Source: Actinomycetota bacterium (GTDB taxonomy: Bacteria; Actinomycetota; CADDZG01; WHSQ01). Taken from it: a DNA stretch of 64,000 nucleotides. A program made the translations under genes and the position numbers. The notes beneath the pieces were generated by a model. It saw nothing but the letters and a program-made list of their open reading frames with translations. It did no database searches and had not been told where the DNA came from. Below are positions 28,109 to 37,644 of this stretch, in pieces. The stretch lies in the NCBI GenBank assembly GCA_030446465.1, contig JAUJNI010000002.1, forward strand, positions 682,027 to 746,026. The letters are read 5' to 3'. Each line of letters begins with the position of its first letter. Position 1 is the stretch's first letter.

Positions 28109-29308
28109 GTGAGTGCGCTCGACGTCGTCCGAAGAAAGGATCGCGCCGACGAACAATCCAAGCGTGTCGAATCGGGCGGAGAGCGGGTGAGTGACTGGAC
28201 CGCCTGGAGGCAGGCCGTTCAGCTCGTGGCGATCACCCATGTCATCTACTTCGCAGTGGCTTACGCGGCTACCTCGTTCCTCGCATCGTCGACGGGATCC
28301 TCCGATGTTGGTGTGCTGGAGATGTGGACCCGCTGGGATGCTCGTCACTTCTTGCAGGTGGCGCAGTACGGCTACACCGACCCACGCTCCGATCCCCATG
28401 CAACGGCGTTCTTCCCGCTGTTTCCCCTCTTGATAAGGGCGGTCGCGGCCATTGGAATCGCTCCCGCGCTGGCCGGCCTGCTAGTCAGTGGCGTCGCAGC
28501 AGTCGTAGCGGGCGCTTACTTGTTCAAGCTTGCCGAGGAGGAGGCGGGCGCAGGGGCCGGCCGCAGAGCAGTCCTTTATCTGCTGCTGTTTCCTACCGCA
28601 GTGTTCTTGGTGGCTCCATATAGTGAAGCCCTCTTTCTCGCAGGGGCAGTGCCGGCCTTCTACTACGCAAGAAAGGGACGATGGCACCTCGTTGCGGGGC
28701 CCGCGGCAGTTGCGATGGGAGCGCGCGCGGCCGGCATCTTCCTTCTTATCGGACTGGTATTCGAGTTCCTGCGCCGCCGCGACTTCCGCCCACGCACCGC
28801 CCTCACTGCGCTGGCTGCACTTGCAGCAGGCGCTCTTCCCCTGATCGCGTACGGCGCCTACCTCGCCCGCATCCACGGCGACCCTTTCTACTTCTTCACG
28901 GATCAGCGACTGGGGTGGCAGCGGGAACTAACCAACCCGGTGGAGTCGTTCGTGACCACGCTGAACGCCACTCGAGTGCCCGCGGGGGCAGGGAACCTCA
29001 CGAACTTCGTCATTGCATGGAGGGTGGAGATCATCGCTGCCGCCATCGGCGTCGGCTTCACGATATGGGCATTGGTCAAACGCGAGTGGGGTTACGCAGC
29101 CTTTATGGGCTCGTTCATGGTGGCGCTCATGACTAGCTCGGTCTACCTCAGCATCCCAAGGATGCTGCTGTCCTTCTTTCCCATCATGCTCTTTCTCGCG
29201 GCCACCACGCGTGGCCGTCCCGCCCGGCACGAGGTACTGCTGGTGGCCTTCGCCTCGGTGGCAATGCTGGGGACGGTGACCTACACGCGCTTTGCGTGGT
29301 TCTTCTGA
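28109..29308 (+). CDS. PIG-V-like mannosyltransferase (GT-C family) membrane protein
   Basis: A 399-residue protein with about eight to ten membrane segments. The conserved loop MWTRWDARHFLQVAQYGY (about residues 70-88) and FFPLFPLLIRAV are hallmarks of PIG-V-type GT-C enzymes, which use polyprenyl-phosphate mannose as donor. GTG 28109 follows the gcvPB stop by four bases; GTG 28187 would drop a charged leader. The acceptor, protein or lipid, is unknown. Confidence 0.75.
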   Translation: MSALDVVRRKDRADEQSKRVESGGERVSDWTAWRQAVQLVAITHVIYFAVAYAATSFLASSTGSSDVGVLEMWTRWDARHFLQVAQYGYTDPRSDPHATAFFPLFPLLIRAVAAIGIAPALAGLLVSGVAAVVAGAYLFKLAEEEAGAGAGRRAVLYLLLFPTAVFLVAPYSEALFLAGAVPAFYYARKGRWHLVAGPAAVAMGARAAGIFLLIGLVFEFLRRRDFRPRTALTALAALAAGALPLIAYGAYLARIHGDPFYFFTDQRLGWQRELTNPVESFVTTLNATRVPAGAGNLTNFVIAWRVEIIAAAIGVGFTIWALVKREWGYAAFMGSFMVALMTSSVYLSIPRMLLSFFPIMLFLAATTRGRPARHEVLLVAFASVAMLGTVTYTRFAWFF

Positions 29309-29312
29309 GTGG

Positions 29313-29340
29313 TTGCACATAACCCACGATGAGGCATGAT
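29313..29340 (+). promoter_or_regulatory. Candidate promoter upstream of the metallophosphoesterase gene
   Basis: TTGCAC at 29313-29318 and CATGAT at 29335-29340 have a 16-base spacer, about 50 bases before the start codon. The match is moderate. Confidence 0.4.
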
Positions 29341-29391
29341 CTAGGCGTTCTCCAACGGCTCGGGAGACACCAACACAAGTGGGGGAGTGGC

Positions 29392-31092
29392 ATGAAAATG
29401 CGCAGCGTGTGGTCGAAGGTCGTCGTCCTGTCCGCATTAGTCACAGCTCTCGCCATGCAGACCGGACTGACTCAGGCATCGCCGGGCAAGACGACTCTCG
29501 ACAGGACGATCGTTCACGAGGGCGAGGAAGGCACCAAGAACCTTGGCTACGGCCCCCCGAGCCCGCGCGTGACGAGAACGTTGAACGGCTGGCCGACGCG
29601 GGGCAGAGGCCGTCCTCTCGGCGGCTTCAAGCACGTCAGCGACATCCACGTGCTCGACGAAGAGTCACCCGCACGAGTTGAATACTTCGACGCCTGTAAC
29701 ACTCCGTTCACCGGCGCCTACCGCCCGCAGGAGGCCATGAGCACTCAGGTCGGGAACTCGATGCTGAAAGAGCTTGCCAAGATCGACAACGGTCCGGCAA
29801 CCGGTGTGCCTCTGCGCTTCGTCGTTTCGACGGGCGACAACGTCGACAACAACCAGCTCAACGAGACGCGCTGGTTCATCCGGCTCCTCGACGGCAACAG
29901 GGTCAACCCAAACTCGGGCGGCGAGGATTACGAGGGCTATGACCGCGGCGAGTTCGACGAAGCCCTCAGCAGGAAGAATCTGAAGAGAGCGCAGCGGCCG
30001 TTCGACTCGGTTGGCACTCAGGGCCCGTGGTACGCGGTTCTGGGCAACCACGACGGCCTAGTGCAGGGCAATGTTCCCGCCAACCCCTCTTTCGAGGAGA
30101 GAGCGACGAGCGGCCAGAAGATCTTCCTGCCCATCGACTCAGAAGAGGATTGCCCGGACGACTTCTCCGACGTCGAGGAGATCATCAGCGGCTTGCTGGA
30201 TGATTCAGACGTGCCCGTACGACCGGTCACTGCCGACCAGAGACGGCGCTTCCTGAGCAACGAGGAGCTCGTCGAGGAGTACTTCGACACAACGGGGGTC
30301 CCTCGTGGTCATGGGCTTCAGAACGCACCCAAGGATGAATCTGGTGAGCGACAGGGCTACTACGGCTTTCGCATCTCCGACAAGGTACGGGGCATCTCGC
30401 TTGACACCATTTCCCAAGAGGGAGGTCCCAACGGACACATCCCTCATCCTCAGTTCAAGTGGCTGAGGAGGGAGTTGAAGAAGTATTCGGAGGATTACTA
30501 CAGGGCCGGAGAACGCATCAGCAACGCTGATGCCAAGGACAAGCTCATCATGCTCTTCTCCCACCATTCCTCGAAGACCCTCAACAACCCCGGGCTTGAG
30601 CCCGCTCGGGGCCCGTATCACTGTTTCCGCCGCACGGCGGGATGCGACGGCGAGGGGCTCAACCGTCTGCTGCATCGCTTTCCGAACGTCATCGCATGGG
30701 TCAACGGGCATGAGCACAACAACGAGATTCGTGCTTATGCCGCCAAGAAAGGGCAGAAAGACAAGGGGAGGGCCTACTGGGAAGTCAACACCGCAGCTCA
30801 CATCGACTGGCCTCAGCAATCCCGCCTCATCGAGGTAGCCTGGAAACCAGGAGAGAGGGCGGCAAAGGCGGACACGGTCTTTATCTACGGAACGGTTGTC
30901 GACCATGCCGCCGCCCCCGACACCAACCTCGCTACACAGTCGCGGGTCGATTACCTGGCATCTCTCTCGAGGCGGGAGGCCTACTACGACGCCTGCGTCC
31001 GAAACGGTCAGGCCACCTGCCTGGCACCTGGGGCACCCGGAGATCGAAACGTAAAGCTGGTGCAGAAAGCTCCGTTCGACCTCGAGCGCTAA
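29392..31092 (+). CDS. Secreted calcineurin-like metallophosphoesterase
   Basis: A 566-residue protein. ATG 29392 follows GGGGGAG and gives a signal peptide (MKMRSVWSKVVVLSALVTAL). Metallophosphoesterase motifs are in order: FKHVSDIHVLDEE (D-x-H, about residue 82), VVSTGDNVDNN (GD), VLGNHDG (GNH), LFSHHSSKT and WVNGHEHNNE (GHxH). It probably cleaves phosphodiesters or phosphomonoesters outside the cell. It resembles a family of long actinobacterial secreted phosphoesterases; the substrate is not known. Confidence 0.85.
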   Translation: MKMRSVWSKVVVLSALVTALAMQTGLTQASPGKTTLDRTIVHEGEEGTKNLGYGPPSPRVTRTLNGWPTRGRGRPLGGFKHVSDIHVLDEESPARVEYFDACNTPFTGAYRPQEAMSTQVGNSMLKELAKIDNGPATGVPLRFVVSTGDNVDNNQLNETRWFIRLLDGNRVNPNSGGEDYEGYDRGEFDEALSRKNLKRAQRPFDSVGTQGPWYAVLGNHDGLVQGNVPANPSFEERATSGQKIFLPIDSEEDCPDDFSDVEEIISGLLDDSDVPVRPVTADQRRRFLSNEELVEEYFDTTGVPRGHGLQNAPKDESGERQGYYGFRISDKVRGISLDTISQEGGPNGHIPHPQFKWLRRELKKYSEDYYRAGERISNADAKDKLIMLFSHHSSKTLNNPGLEPARGPYHCFRRTAGCDGEGLNRLLHRFPNVIAWVNGHEHNNEIRAYAAKKGQKDKGRAYWEVNTAAHIDWPQQSRLIEVAWKPGERAAKADTVFIYGTVVDHAAAPDTNLATQSRVDYLASLSRREAYYDACVRNGQATCLAPGAPGDRNVKLVQKAPFDLER

Positions 31093-31105
31093 GACCAAGA
31101 CTGCA

Positions 31106-32863
31106 TCATCCAGAAGGCGACGGAGGTGGGGAGGTCTCTGGTGGCCCGGTGACGAGCTCTCTGAAGCGGTTGTAGCCCAGAGAGCTGAGAAGCAGAAGGC
31201 CCCCGAGCCCAATGAAGGCGATCATTCGGTAGGACGAGCTCAGTAGCCAGAGGTCGATCCAGAACATCTTGCCAATGGCCGCCGCGAACAATCCGACCGC
31301 CAAAAGACGCGCCCATCGCAGACCCGTCGCCACTCCGACAGCGAGCAGGCCAGAACCATACAGAGCGATGATTGCCGACAACGTGAATTGAGTCGCCTGC
31401 CCGTGCTCGCCCAGTAGGTACTCGAAGTAGGTGACTGCTTCGATCCCCAGCCACATGAGCGTCAGGAGGCTCGCGAGGATCCCCGCGAGGCTTGGCCCTC
31501 GCCCCGACCACCCGCGCTCTTCCCGTGCCGCGAGCAGCCAACCCGTGCAGTAGAACGCGGCGATGTGGATCACCATGGGCGCATCGTCGCTCGAGAGAAG
31601 AACGCGCTCACCTTCGGAGTCGACCATGAGGATGAGGGCGGCGCTTACAAAGAGCAGTAGGGCGGCTCCTACAAAGGAAAGGCCGGTCAACGCCATGGCG
31701 CCCCATCGAGTCCACCGGTCGCCGGTACGGCGACCGACAAGGGCAAGCACCGCCGCCTCGATCGACCACGCGAGAGGAATCGTGTCGCCCTCGAACTGCA
31801 AGGCGATGGCGAGCGTGATCATTGCTACCGACATGGCGGGCATCACGAGACTCAAGAGCCGATCTGCGGGCGCGAGTTTGCGGGCCCCGTGTGCAAGCCC
31901 CAGGTAAGCGAGCGCGACGACGACCGCGAAGCCTCCCTGCCAGTGCACATGGCTGCGCTCCAACAACTCGAGCGCAAAGCCGCAGTAGAGGAATCCCGCT
32001 GACACGACGACGGTCACGTCGCTCGACTTGACGCCTCCGTGGCGCCTGCTTTGCATCAGGGGCAGCGAAGAAAAAATCAGGAAGAACAGTGACGCGAAGG
32101 CGAGCGCGAGCCCAAAGTTTGCCGAGGCAACCGTTGCCCCGAACAGGATCCATGTGCCTGCAAGCGCGGTGAGGTTCAACGTTCGCCATCTCTTGAACAC
32201 CGCCAGCCCTAGAACCGCGAGGTCGAGCACGGCAATGTAGGCAAAGAGCGCTCCGGCTTCGGCGGTCGAGGCCATCAACGCGGCGTTGATGAACGCACAC
32301 AGGCTCGCCAGCGTCGCGAGGGCCACAGAATCGTGCCTCAGGGCCAGTGCTCCGCCGGCCGCAGCGACCACCGTGAGCGCCGCGACGGCAAGCGGCAGCC
32401 CGATCAGCTCGTACAGGACTACGGCCACGAGTATGGAGAGGTAGAGGAGCGCTATTCCGCCGGCGGTGACCGCTTGAGCCAGGGGGTCCCAGCTTCTGCG
32501 GCGAGCCCGTTCCCCCCATCCGAGGAGCGTGAGCCCAGCCAGGATCCCAATGGCAACCCGGCCCCATGGTCCTATCGCGCCCTTGTCGATCGCGTACTTG
32601 AAGCCGAAGGCAGCGCCCACGATGAGGGCAACCGCCCCCAGGCGCGCGAACCAGGTCCCGACCAGGCTTACCTCTAGATCGGTCCGGATTCCGCGGCGCC
32701 GACCAGAATCGACAGGCTCGGACGCGGGCGGAGGTATGAAGGGAGGGGGAGCGGCGGGCGTCGCTTCGGGTATCGGTTGGTCAGCGGGCAAACGAGCGGC
32801 GAGGGCGGCGACCTGGATCTCGAGGCGCTTCACACGGTGCTCGAGATCTCTGCTCGAACTCAA
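31106..32863 (-). CDS. DUF2339 polytopic membrane protein
   Basis: A 585-residue protein. I place the start at TTG 32863, which has GGAGGAG six bases upstream, rather than the ATG 60 bases earlier. A coiled coil (HRVKRLEIQVAALAARLPA) and a Pro-rich linker precede the DUF2339 signature VSLVGTWFARLGAVALIVGA then FGFKYAIDKGAIGPWGRV (about residues 65-100). The rest is close to 20 hydrophobic segments. Function of this family is unknown. It is convergent with the phosphoesterase gene, 13 bases apart. Confidence 0.8.
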   Translation of the reverse strand: MSSSRDLEHRVKRLEIQVAALAARLPADQPIPEATPAAPPPFIPPPASEPVDSGRRRGIRTDLEVSLVGTWFARLGAVALIVGAAFGFKYAIDKGAIGPWGRVAIGILAGLTLLGWGERARRRSWDPLAQAVTAGGIALLYLSILVAVVLYELIGLPLAVAALTVVAAAGGALALRHDSVALATLASLCAFINAALMASTAEAGALFAYIAVLDLAVLGLAVFKRWRTLNLTALAGTWILFGATVASANFGLALAFASLFFLIFSSLPLMQSRRHGGVKSSDVTVVVSAGFLYCGFALELLERSHVHWQGGFAVVVALAYLGLAHGARKLAPADRLLSLVMPAMSVAMITLAIALQFEGDTIPLAWSIEAAVLALVGRRTGDRWTRWGAMALTGLSFVGAALLLFVSAALILMVDSEGERVLLSSDDAPMVIHIAAFYCTGWLLAAREERGWSGRGPSLAGILASLLTLMWLGIEAVTYFEYLLGEHGQATQFTLSAIIALYGSGLLAVGVATGLRWARLLAVGLFAAAIGKMFWIDLWLLSSSYRMIAFIGLGGLLLLSSLGYNRFRELVTGPPETSPPPSPSG

Positions 32864-33089
32864 CGATCTCCTCCGGGTAGCGGTGGCTTGCGACAAGAGG
32901 CGGCTGGAGAGCGGCGTCACCATTCATGTTTGCCGAAGTAGAGCTCTGCGGGCAGACGAGTACGTCTTCATTCGCATCGGCGTCCGTGACTAATCCGTGT
33001 GGGTAGTTCCGGCATGAAAACCAATCGATCTCTTTGGTTCGTATGAGGCACGACAGTGGAGCAGTCAGGGATGAAAGGGGCAAAGTGGA

Positions 33090-33716
33090 ATGAGGAAACA
33101 ACTACTGGCCGTTATGACCGGTGCAGCGATAGCCGGGAGCATCACGGTGGGAGGCATTGCGGGAGCAACAAACGGACCGGCCGTCGCCCGTTCCTATATC
33201 AACCCCGACACCGGCATGGCCACCGAGAACAAGACGGTCAACGACAACTCGAGCTGTGAGTACCCTGACCGCAGAGACCGACAGCGCCTCAGTGACGAGG
33301 GTGAGACCAACAAGAACGTGCATAACGACGCGTGCATATTCACGCGTGCAGGCAAGCCCTTTGATGGTCCGGTGACGTTCAAGTCGAGGGGCGTCGGCAC
33401 CATCAGCGCCTGCCCGGACCCAGACCAAGGCACGCTCCCGGTCCAGAACGGTCCCAAGGTCGCGTTTACGCACGACCACAACAAGAACGGTCGCATTGAT
33501 CACTGCCACCAGAGCGGTTACCAGTCCAAGGATGCCGCGGGGGATGAGGAGTATCACATCCGTCTGAACAACGACTCGGAGCCCGGCAAGCAGATCGTCA
33601 CCTTCTGCTACGACCCCGATCAGAACCCGACTGCAGCTCAGAACCGTCAGCCGGACAGGCACGGCTGCAACGACGAGATGGTAAAGGACAGGATCGTCAT
33701 ACGCTGGCGGCGATAG
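33090..33716 (+). CDS. Secreted hypothetical protein
   Basis: A 208-residue protein with signal peptide MRKQLLAVMTGAAIAGSITV and likely cleavage after about residue 33. The mature part is polar, with six Cys residues and several Asp/Asn/His clusters (HDHNKNGRIDHCHQ, CYDPDQNP, DRHGCND) that could bind a metal ion such as calcium. I do not recognise a family. It lies just before an ECF sigma/anti-sigma pair and may belong to that regulon, which is a guess from position. Confidence 0.6.
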   Translation: MRKQLLAVMTGAAIAGSITVGGIAGATNGPAVARSYINPDTGMATENKTVNDNSSCEYPDRRDRQRLSDEGETNKNVHNDACIFTRAGKPFDGPVTFKSRGVGTISACPDPDQGTLPVQNGPKVAFTHDHNKNGRIDHCHQSGYQSKDAAGDEEYHIRLNNDSEPGKQIVTFCYDPDQNPTAAQNRQPDRHGCNDEMVKDRIVIRWRR

Positions 33717-33746
33717 CCCACCGGCAAGAAGGCGGCTGAGCATTAA

Positions 33747-34328
33747 GTGATCACGGCCATGGCCGAGACAAAGATTGATCTCCGCGAACGGCAGGCAGCG
33801 TTGCTGCTTGCCGTCGCGCGTGGAGATGAGCGCTCCTTGAGCGAGCTGTACGACCTCTTCGAGCGCCCCCTCTATGGCCTTGGGATGAGATGGCTGGCAG
33901 ACCGAGGGCTCGCCGAAGAGCTGGTTCAAGAGGTGACAGTTCGCATCTGGCGCCGAGCCGAGACCTTCGATCCGATGAAGGGACCGGCCAGCTCTTGGAT
34001 CTTCGGGATCGCGCGCAACATCGCAACCGACCTCGCCCGAGCCAGGAACCGTTATCCGATTCCGGTGGAGGAGGTTCACGAGAGCGCCGGCCAGTGGGAC
34101 GCCGATGCCGCGTGGAAAGATTGGCAAGTGGGGGAGGCCCTGTGCTCGCTCCCAGCCGAGCAGCAAGCGGTGCTCGAGCTTGCCTTCGTCAACCAGCTCA
34201 CTCATTCGGAGATCTCCCGTTCGCTCAACCTGCCGCTTGGAACGGTCAAGACCCGCATGTACGTCGGGATTCGGAAGTTGCGCACGACGATGATTGATCT
34301 CGGCATCCTCGAGGACGGTTCCTCGTGA
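33747..34328 (+). CDS. ECF-type RNA polymerase sigma factor (SigK-like)
   Basis: A 193-residue sigma-70-family factor with region 2 (LYDLFERPLYGLGMRWL, AEELVQEVTVRIWRR, SSWIFGIARNIATDLARAR) and region 4 (SLPAEQQAVLELAFVNQLTH, IARSL-like helix SEISRSLNLPLGTVKTRMY). GTG 33747 is the start; ATG 33759 is an alternative. The stop overlaps the next start (GTGA), the normal arrangement with a cognate anti-sigma factor. Confidence 0.92.
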   Translation: MITAMAETKIDLRERQAALLLAVARGDERSLSELYDLFERPLYGLGMRWLADRGLAEELVQEVTVRIWRRAETFDPMKGPASSWIFGIARNIATDLARARNRYPIPVEEVHESAGQWDADAAWKDWQVGEALCSLPAEQQAVLELAFVNQLTHSEISRSLNLPLGTVKTRMYVGIRKLRTTMIDLGILEDGSS

Positions 34329-35173
34329 GCTGCGAAGAGTTCGTCATCGAGCTGCCTGCGTATCTGAGGGATGAGCTCGACGCGAACGATCGCAGGCCGC
34401 TCGAGGGCCATCTCGATGGCTGTGCGCACTGCAAGCTCGAGCTTGACCAAACTCGGCAGGTGGTCGAGGTCCTCGAGGCGGTGGGCCTAGCGGAGCGGCC
34501 ACCCGGACTGAAATCGCACGCCCTCGCTCGGACTCAGGACGACAGGATCGCCGAGGTCATTAGGACTGTGGCCGTGGGTCTGCCACCTCCGGCCGACCTG
34601 AAACAACGAGCGCTAGAGCGTGCCCGCGGCAAGGCCTTTCGCCCGGTGCGGTCGGATCGGAGGCGGGTGCCGCTTGTGGCCGCCGCGCTCGCCGCTGCCG
34701 CACTTGCAATCGCGCTGTTCGCCATCAGCTCGAGAGTGCAGATTGGCCGCCTGCAAGATGAGCTGGGCGACCTGCAGGCCTCTGTAGAAGAAAGATACGG
34801 TCCCAAGGGCCATCCCCTGCAGACCTTCGCCCTCGACGGGCCGGAGGCGTCGGCCCACGGGGAGCTCGTCCACTTCCGCCACGACAACTACCGTCTGCGG
34901 CTCGAAGCCGACAACTTCCCGCGCACCCCGAGGGGCCACCACTACGAGCTGTGGCTGACGAGAGACGGGGGAGAGGTGTCCCTCGGCAGCTTCAGGGTGC
35001 TGCAGCCGGACGAGGTGACTTTCAACTTCGCCATCGGCGTCGACCCTGCCGAATTCCCAGGGGTGGAGCTGACCCTCGAGCGGAACGACGGCGACCCGGC
35101 CAAGTCCGACGAGGTCCTTGCCCGCGCCCGCCTAGACCTCGATGAGGTGCGTCACGGCTCCTACAACAAGTGA
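34325..35173 (+). CDS. Membrane-anchored zinc anti-sigma factor (RskA-like)
   Basis: A 282-residue protein. The N-terminal zinc anti-sigma motif is His-x3-Cys-x2-Cys in GHLDGCAHCKLEL (about residue 29). One membrane segment (VPLVAAALAAAALAIALFAI, about residues 117-136) is followed by a short coiled coil and an external RskA domain with GHHYELWLTRDGGEVSLGSF. It should hold the upstream sigma factor inactive at the membrane until proteolysis. Confidence 0.9.
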   Translation: MSCEEFVIELPAYLRDELDANDRRPLEGHLDGCAHCKLELDQTRQVVEVLEAVGLAERPPGLKSHALARTQDDRIAEVIRTVAVGLPPPADLKQRALERARGKAFRPVRSDRRRVPLVAAALAAAALAIALFAISSRVQIGRLQDELGDLQASVEERYGPKGHPLQTFALDGPEASAHGELVHFRHDNYRLRLEADNFPRTPRGHHYELWLTRDGGEVSLGSFRVLQPDEVTFNFAIGVDPAEFPGVELTLERNDGDPAKSDEVLARARLDLDEVRHGSYNK

Positions 35174-35182
35174 GCCGTGACG
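35150..35182. terminator. Bidirectional hairpin between convergent genes
   Basis: CGTCACGGCTC at 35150-35160 and GAGCCGTGACG at 35172-35182 are perfect 11-bp arms around an 11-base loop. The left arm is inside the end of the anti-sigma gene, and the right arm precedes the stop of the protease gene on the other strand. There is no T tract, so it may be an intrinsic-type terminator of the kind seen in GC-rich actinobacteria. Confidence 0.6.
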
Positions 35183-35192
35183 CGCTTGCTTG

Positions 35193-35981
35193 CTACGGCA
35201 AGGTCACGAAGTCGTCGAGGAAGTTGCGGGCCGACCGGGTGTCGAGCCGGTAGGTAACGTCGGTCGCCTTGCACACTGCGTCGCCGGTAACCGTGATCGA
35301 CACGATCCGATTGGAGTCTCCAAGGAAGTGGGGCCCACCGGAGTCTCCGTAGCAGGTGCCGCCGTCGCCGGTCGCCTGGTTCATCGAGAGCTTGAGCCAG
35401 CTCTTGGTGAGGGCGTTGTAGGTCTGCGTCGCGAAGCGACGTTCGTCGTTGTCCACGATGCCCTGATAGGCCTTCTTTCTGGTGTGACGCACGGTCCCGT
35501 AGCCCACCGCCGTGTAGTAGCGGTCGTCGATCGTGTGGTTCGCCTTCAACTCACCGAGAAGGTTCCGTGTCGGAAGCCGCGCCGGAGTCCTGCTCACGGC
35601 CCTATCCAGGGTCACGACGGCGATGTCCTTGGGATCCGACTGGTCGTGCCCATAGTCGGGGTGTGAGTGGTAGGTGCCCGAGATGAGCGGCGAGTCCTGG
35701 TCGAAAGTGGGGTCGAAGGTGACCCAGACCTCATCGGGTCCGATGCCGATCGACTCCAGATACACGGTGCAGTGGGCGGCGGTGAGAAAGACGTCGGCGT
35801 CGATGAGGGTCCCGCTGCAGAGGAGGTCTTTGTGCCCGGCTTCCCGGTACTCGGCGACGAGCGCCCCAACCTGCGGATGCCGGTTGCCGTCGAACTGGCC
35901 GTAGACGATGGCGTTAGCAGGCGCGGCCACCAGAGCCGCGACCAGGCCCACGACGAGCAGTGCTACAGATCTTGGCTTCAT
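35193..35981 (-). CDS. Secreted trypsin-like serine protease (S1 family)
   Basis: A 262-residue protein. ATG 35981, after AAAGGGG, gives a signal peptide ending in VAAPANAIVYGQ, so the mature N-terminus begins close to IVYG as in activated trypsins. The catalytic triad is His in FLTAAHC, Asp in DIAVVTLD and Ser in CYGDSGGPHF. The frame extends 64 codons upstream, but that part is not conserved-looking. The substrate is unknown. Confidence 0.9.
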   Translation of the reverse strand: MKPRSVALLVVGLVAALVAAPANAIVYGQFDGNRHPQVGALVAEYREAGHKDLLCSGTLIDADVFLTAAHCTVYLESIGIGPDEVWVTFDPTFDQDSPLISGTYHSHPDYGHDQSDPKDIAVVTLDRAVSRTPARLPTRNLLGELKANHTIDDRYYTAVGYGTVRHTRKKAYQGIVDNDERRFATQTYNALTKSWLKLSMNQATGDGGTCYGDSGGPHFLGDSNRIVSITVTGDAVCKATDVTYRLDTRSARNFLDDFVTLP

Positions 35982-36103
35982 GTGGAGCGCCCCTTTGCTA
36001 AGTGAATAAGACCGGCGGCAAAGACCCGAGAGAGGGCACCCGGAGCAGGAAGTAGACATAATGTGTATTATGGGAGATGCCCGGCGGGGTAGAAGAGCCT
36101 CTT

Positions 36104-36799
36104 TTAGGCGTCGGCTCGCCGACCCCCCGTGCCCCAGTAAAACGGCCCTTCCCCCTGCACCGTGATGCTCCAACCAAGCTTGGCGAGGCGCGCCTGAAGC
36201 TCCTCAGGGGCCCAAAAGACCTTAACGGCACGGTGCGTGCTTCCGTCGCTGAGCCGGCGCAGCACCAACGATGGGTTGTCGTCGTCCGGGAGCGGTTCCT
36301 CGAACCAGTGCTCGTGCCGGCCCTCGTCGACGAAGAAGACCCGGCCACCGCTGCCCAGAGACCGGTGAACGAACTCCCAAAAGGCGTCGAAGCGGTCAGG
36401 TGGGACGTGGGACAGCCAGAAGGCGAAAAAGACGACGTCGTAGGCTGCGTCAGGCTCCCACGAGAAGACGTCGGCCAGCACATGCCGCACCCGGTCTCCA
36501 GCAACCTTCTCCCGATTGCGCTCCAGCATGCGGGGCGACGAGTCGAGCGCCGTGACTCGATCGGCGAACTCGGCCAGCAGAGCCGTCCACTTGCCGGTGC
36601 CGCATGCGATCTCGAGGACGTCGCCGCGCGGTTCAAATGCTCGCAACTCGTCCCGCAGTCTCTGTCCGTGCTGGGCGACGGGATCTGGTTGCGGAACGCC
36701 CGTCTCGTCATACTCGAGCGCTCTTGCGTCGTAATAGGCGATCTGTTCTTCGATGACCGACCGGTCCCGATCGTCTGATCCGTTAGAGGGCCCTCGCAT
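36104..36799 (-). CDS. Class I SAM-dependent methyltransferase
   Basis: A 231-residue protein with SAM motif I VLEIACGTGKWTALL (about residues 61-75), motif II VTALDSSPRMLE and FFAFWLSHVPPDRFDAFWEF. The open frame on the opposite strand over the same interval is a shadow. Acceptor unknown. It is two bases from the Fpg-like gene and probably shares its transcript. Confidence 0.85.
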   Translation of the reverse strand: MRGPSNGSDDRDRSVIEEQIAYYDARALEYDETGVPQPDPVAQHGQRLRDELRAFEPRGDVLEIACGTGKWTALLAEFADRVTALDSSPRMLERNREKVAGDRVRHVLADVFSWEPDAAYDVVFFAFWLSHVPPDRFDAFWEFVHRSLGSGGRVFFVDEGRHEHWFEEPLPDDDNPSLVLRRLSDGSTHRAVKVFWAPEELQARLAKLGWSITVQGEGPFYWGTGGRRADA

Positions 36800-36801
36800 C
36801 G

Positions 36802-37635
36802 CTAGCGGATGAGACGCGACAGGCGGCGATCGGCGAGCACCCGGCCCCCGGTTTGGCAGCTCGGGCAGTAGGTCACCTCGTGGCTCTCGTGGGACACCCG
36901 TTGCAGCTGCTCACCGCAGCCGGGACAGGGCGTCCCGAAGCGTCCGTGGACCCTGAAGCGCTGGTCGAGCTTGGCCGGCAAGCCGCCGCTTCGCTGCCTC
37001 TCCCGTTCGAGCGCGTCGTGCAGGACGCCATGGACCGCTTCGATCAGCCGCCGCCTTTCGTCCTCGTTGAGCTTTGACAGCGAGACGTAGGGCGAGAGCC
37101 GTGCCTCGTGCAGCACGTCGTCGCTGTAGCCGCGACCGATCCCCGCCACCGTGCGCTGGTCCCTCAACAGGGTATGGACTCGGCGGGTGTCGGAGCCGCC
37201 CTGAACGAGCGCCTCGAACTCGGGCGATAACGCTTCAGGGCCGAGGCGAGCGAGTGGTCCGTCGTTCCCCTCGGCGAGCGTCCACCAGCCGGCTTTGCGC
37301 TGGGTTCCGTACTCCTTGACGAGGATGGAAGGGCGTCCGTCAAAGGCAAACCGCACTACCCCACCTTTGGGCCGCGTGGTCTTGGGGGGATCCTCGACGT
37401 CGACCCTGCCCCCTTGCGAGAGGTGCACCAGCACCCGGTCGCCTGCGAAGTCGAAGACCAGATACTTGCCGCGCCGGCCGACTCCTTGAAGCTGCTTGCC
37501 GACAAAGCTGTCGATGGGAGGCTCGAAGGTCTTGGCCGCCGAGAACTGCAACGGAGTCGCCCCCGCGAACGGCGCACCGGCTAGGACGGCGTCCAACCGC
37601 TCGGCGAGGGCCTGCATCTCGGGTAGCTCGGGCAT
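36802..37635 (-). CDS. Formamidopyrimidine-DNA glycosylase family (Fpg/Nei)
   Basis: A 277-residue base-excision enzyme. The N-terminal catalytic PELPE (Pro2 and Glu3) is intact, followed by the [11 protein letters not shown] beta segment and the [18 protein letters not shown] helix. The C-terminal zinc finger is CPGC...[20 protein letters not shown]. Fpg removes oxidised purines and Nei oxidised pyrimidines; the initial MPELPEMQ leaves the sub-family open. Confidence 0.88.
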   Translation of the reverse strand: MPELPEMQALAERLDAVLAGAPFAGATPLQFSAAKTFEPPIDSFVGKQLQGVGRRGKYLVFDFAGDRVLVHLSQGGRVDVEDPPKTTRPKGGVVRFAFDGRPSILVKEYGTQRKAGWWTLAEGNDGPLARLGPEALSPEFEALVQGGSDTRRVHTLLRDQRTVAGIGRGYSDDVLHEARLSPYVSLSKLNEDERRRLIEAVHGVLHDALERERQRSGGLPAKLDQRFRVHGRFGTPCPGCGEQLQRVSHESHEVTYCPSCQTGGRVLADRRLSRLIR

Positions 37636-37644
37636 GCAGCAGCC

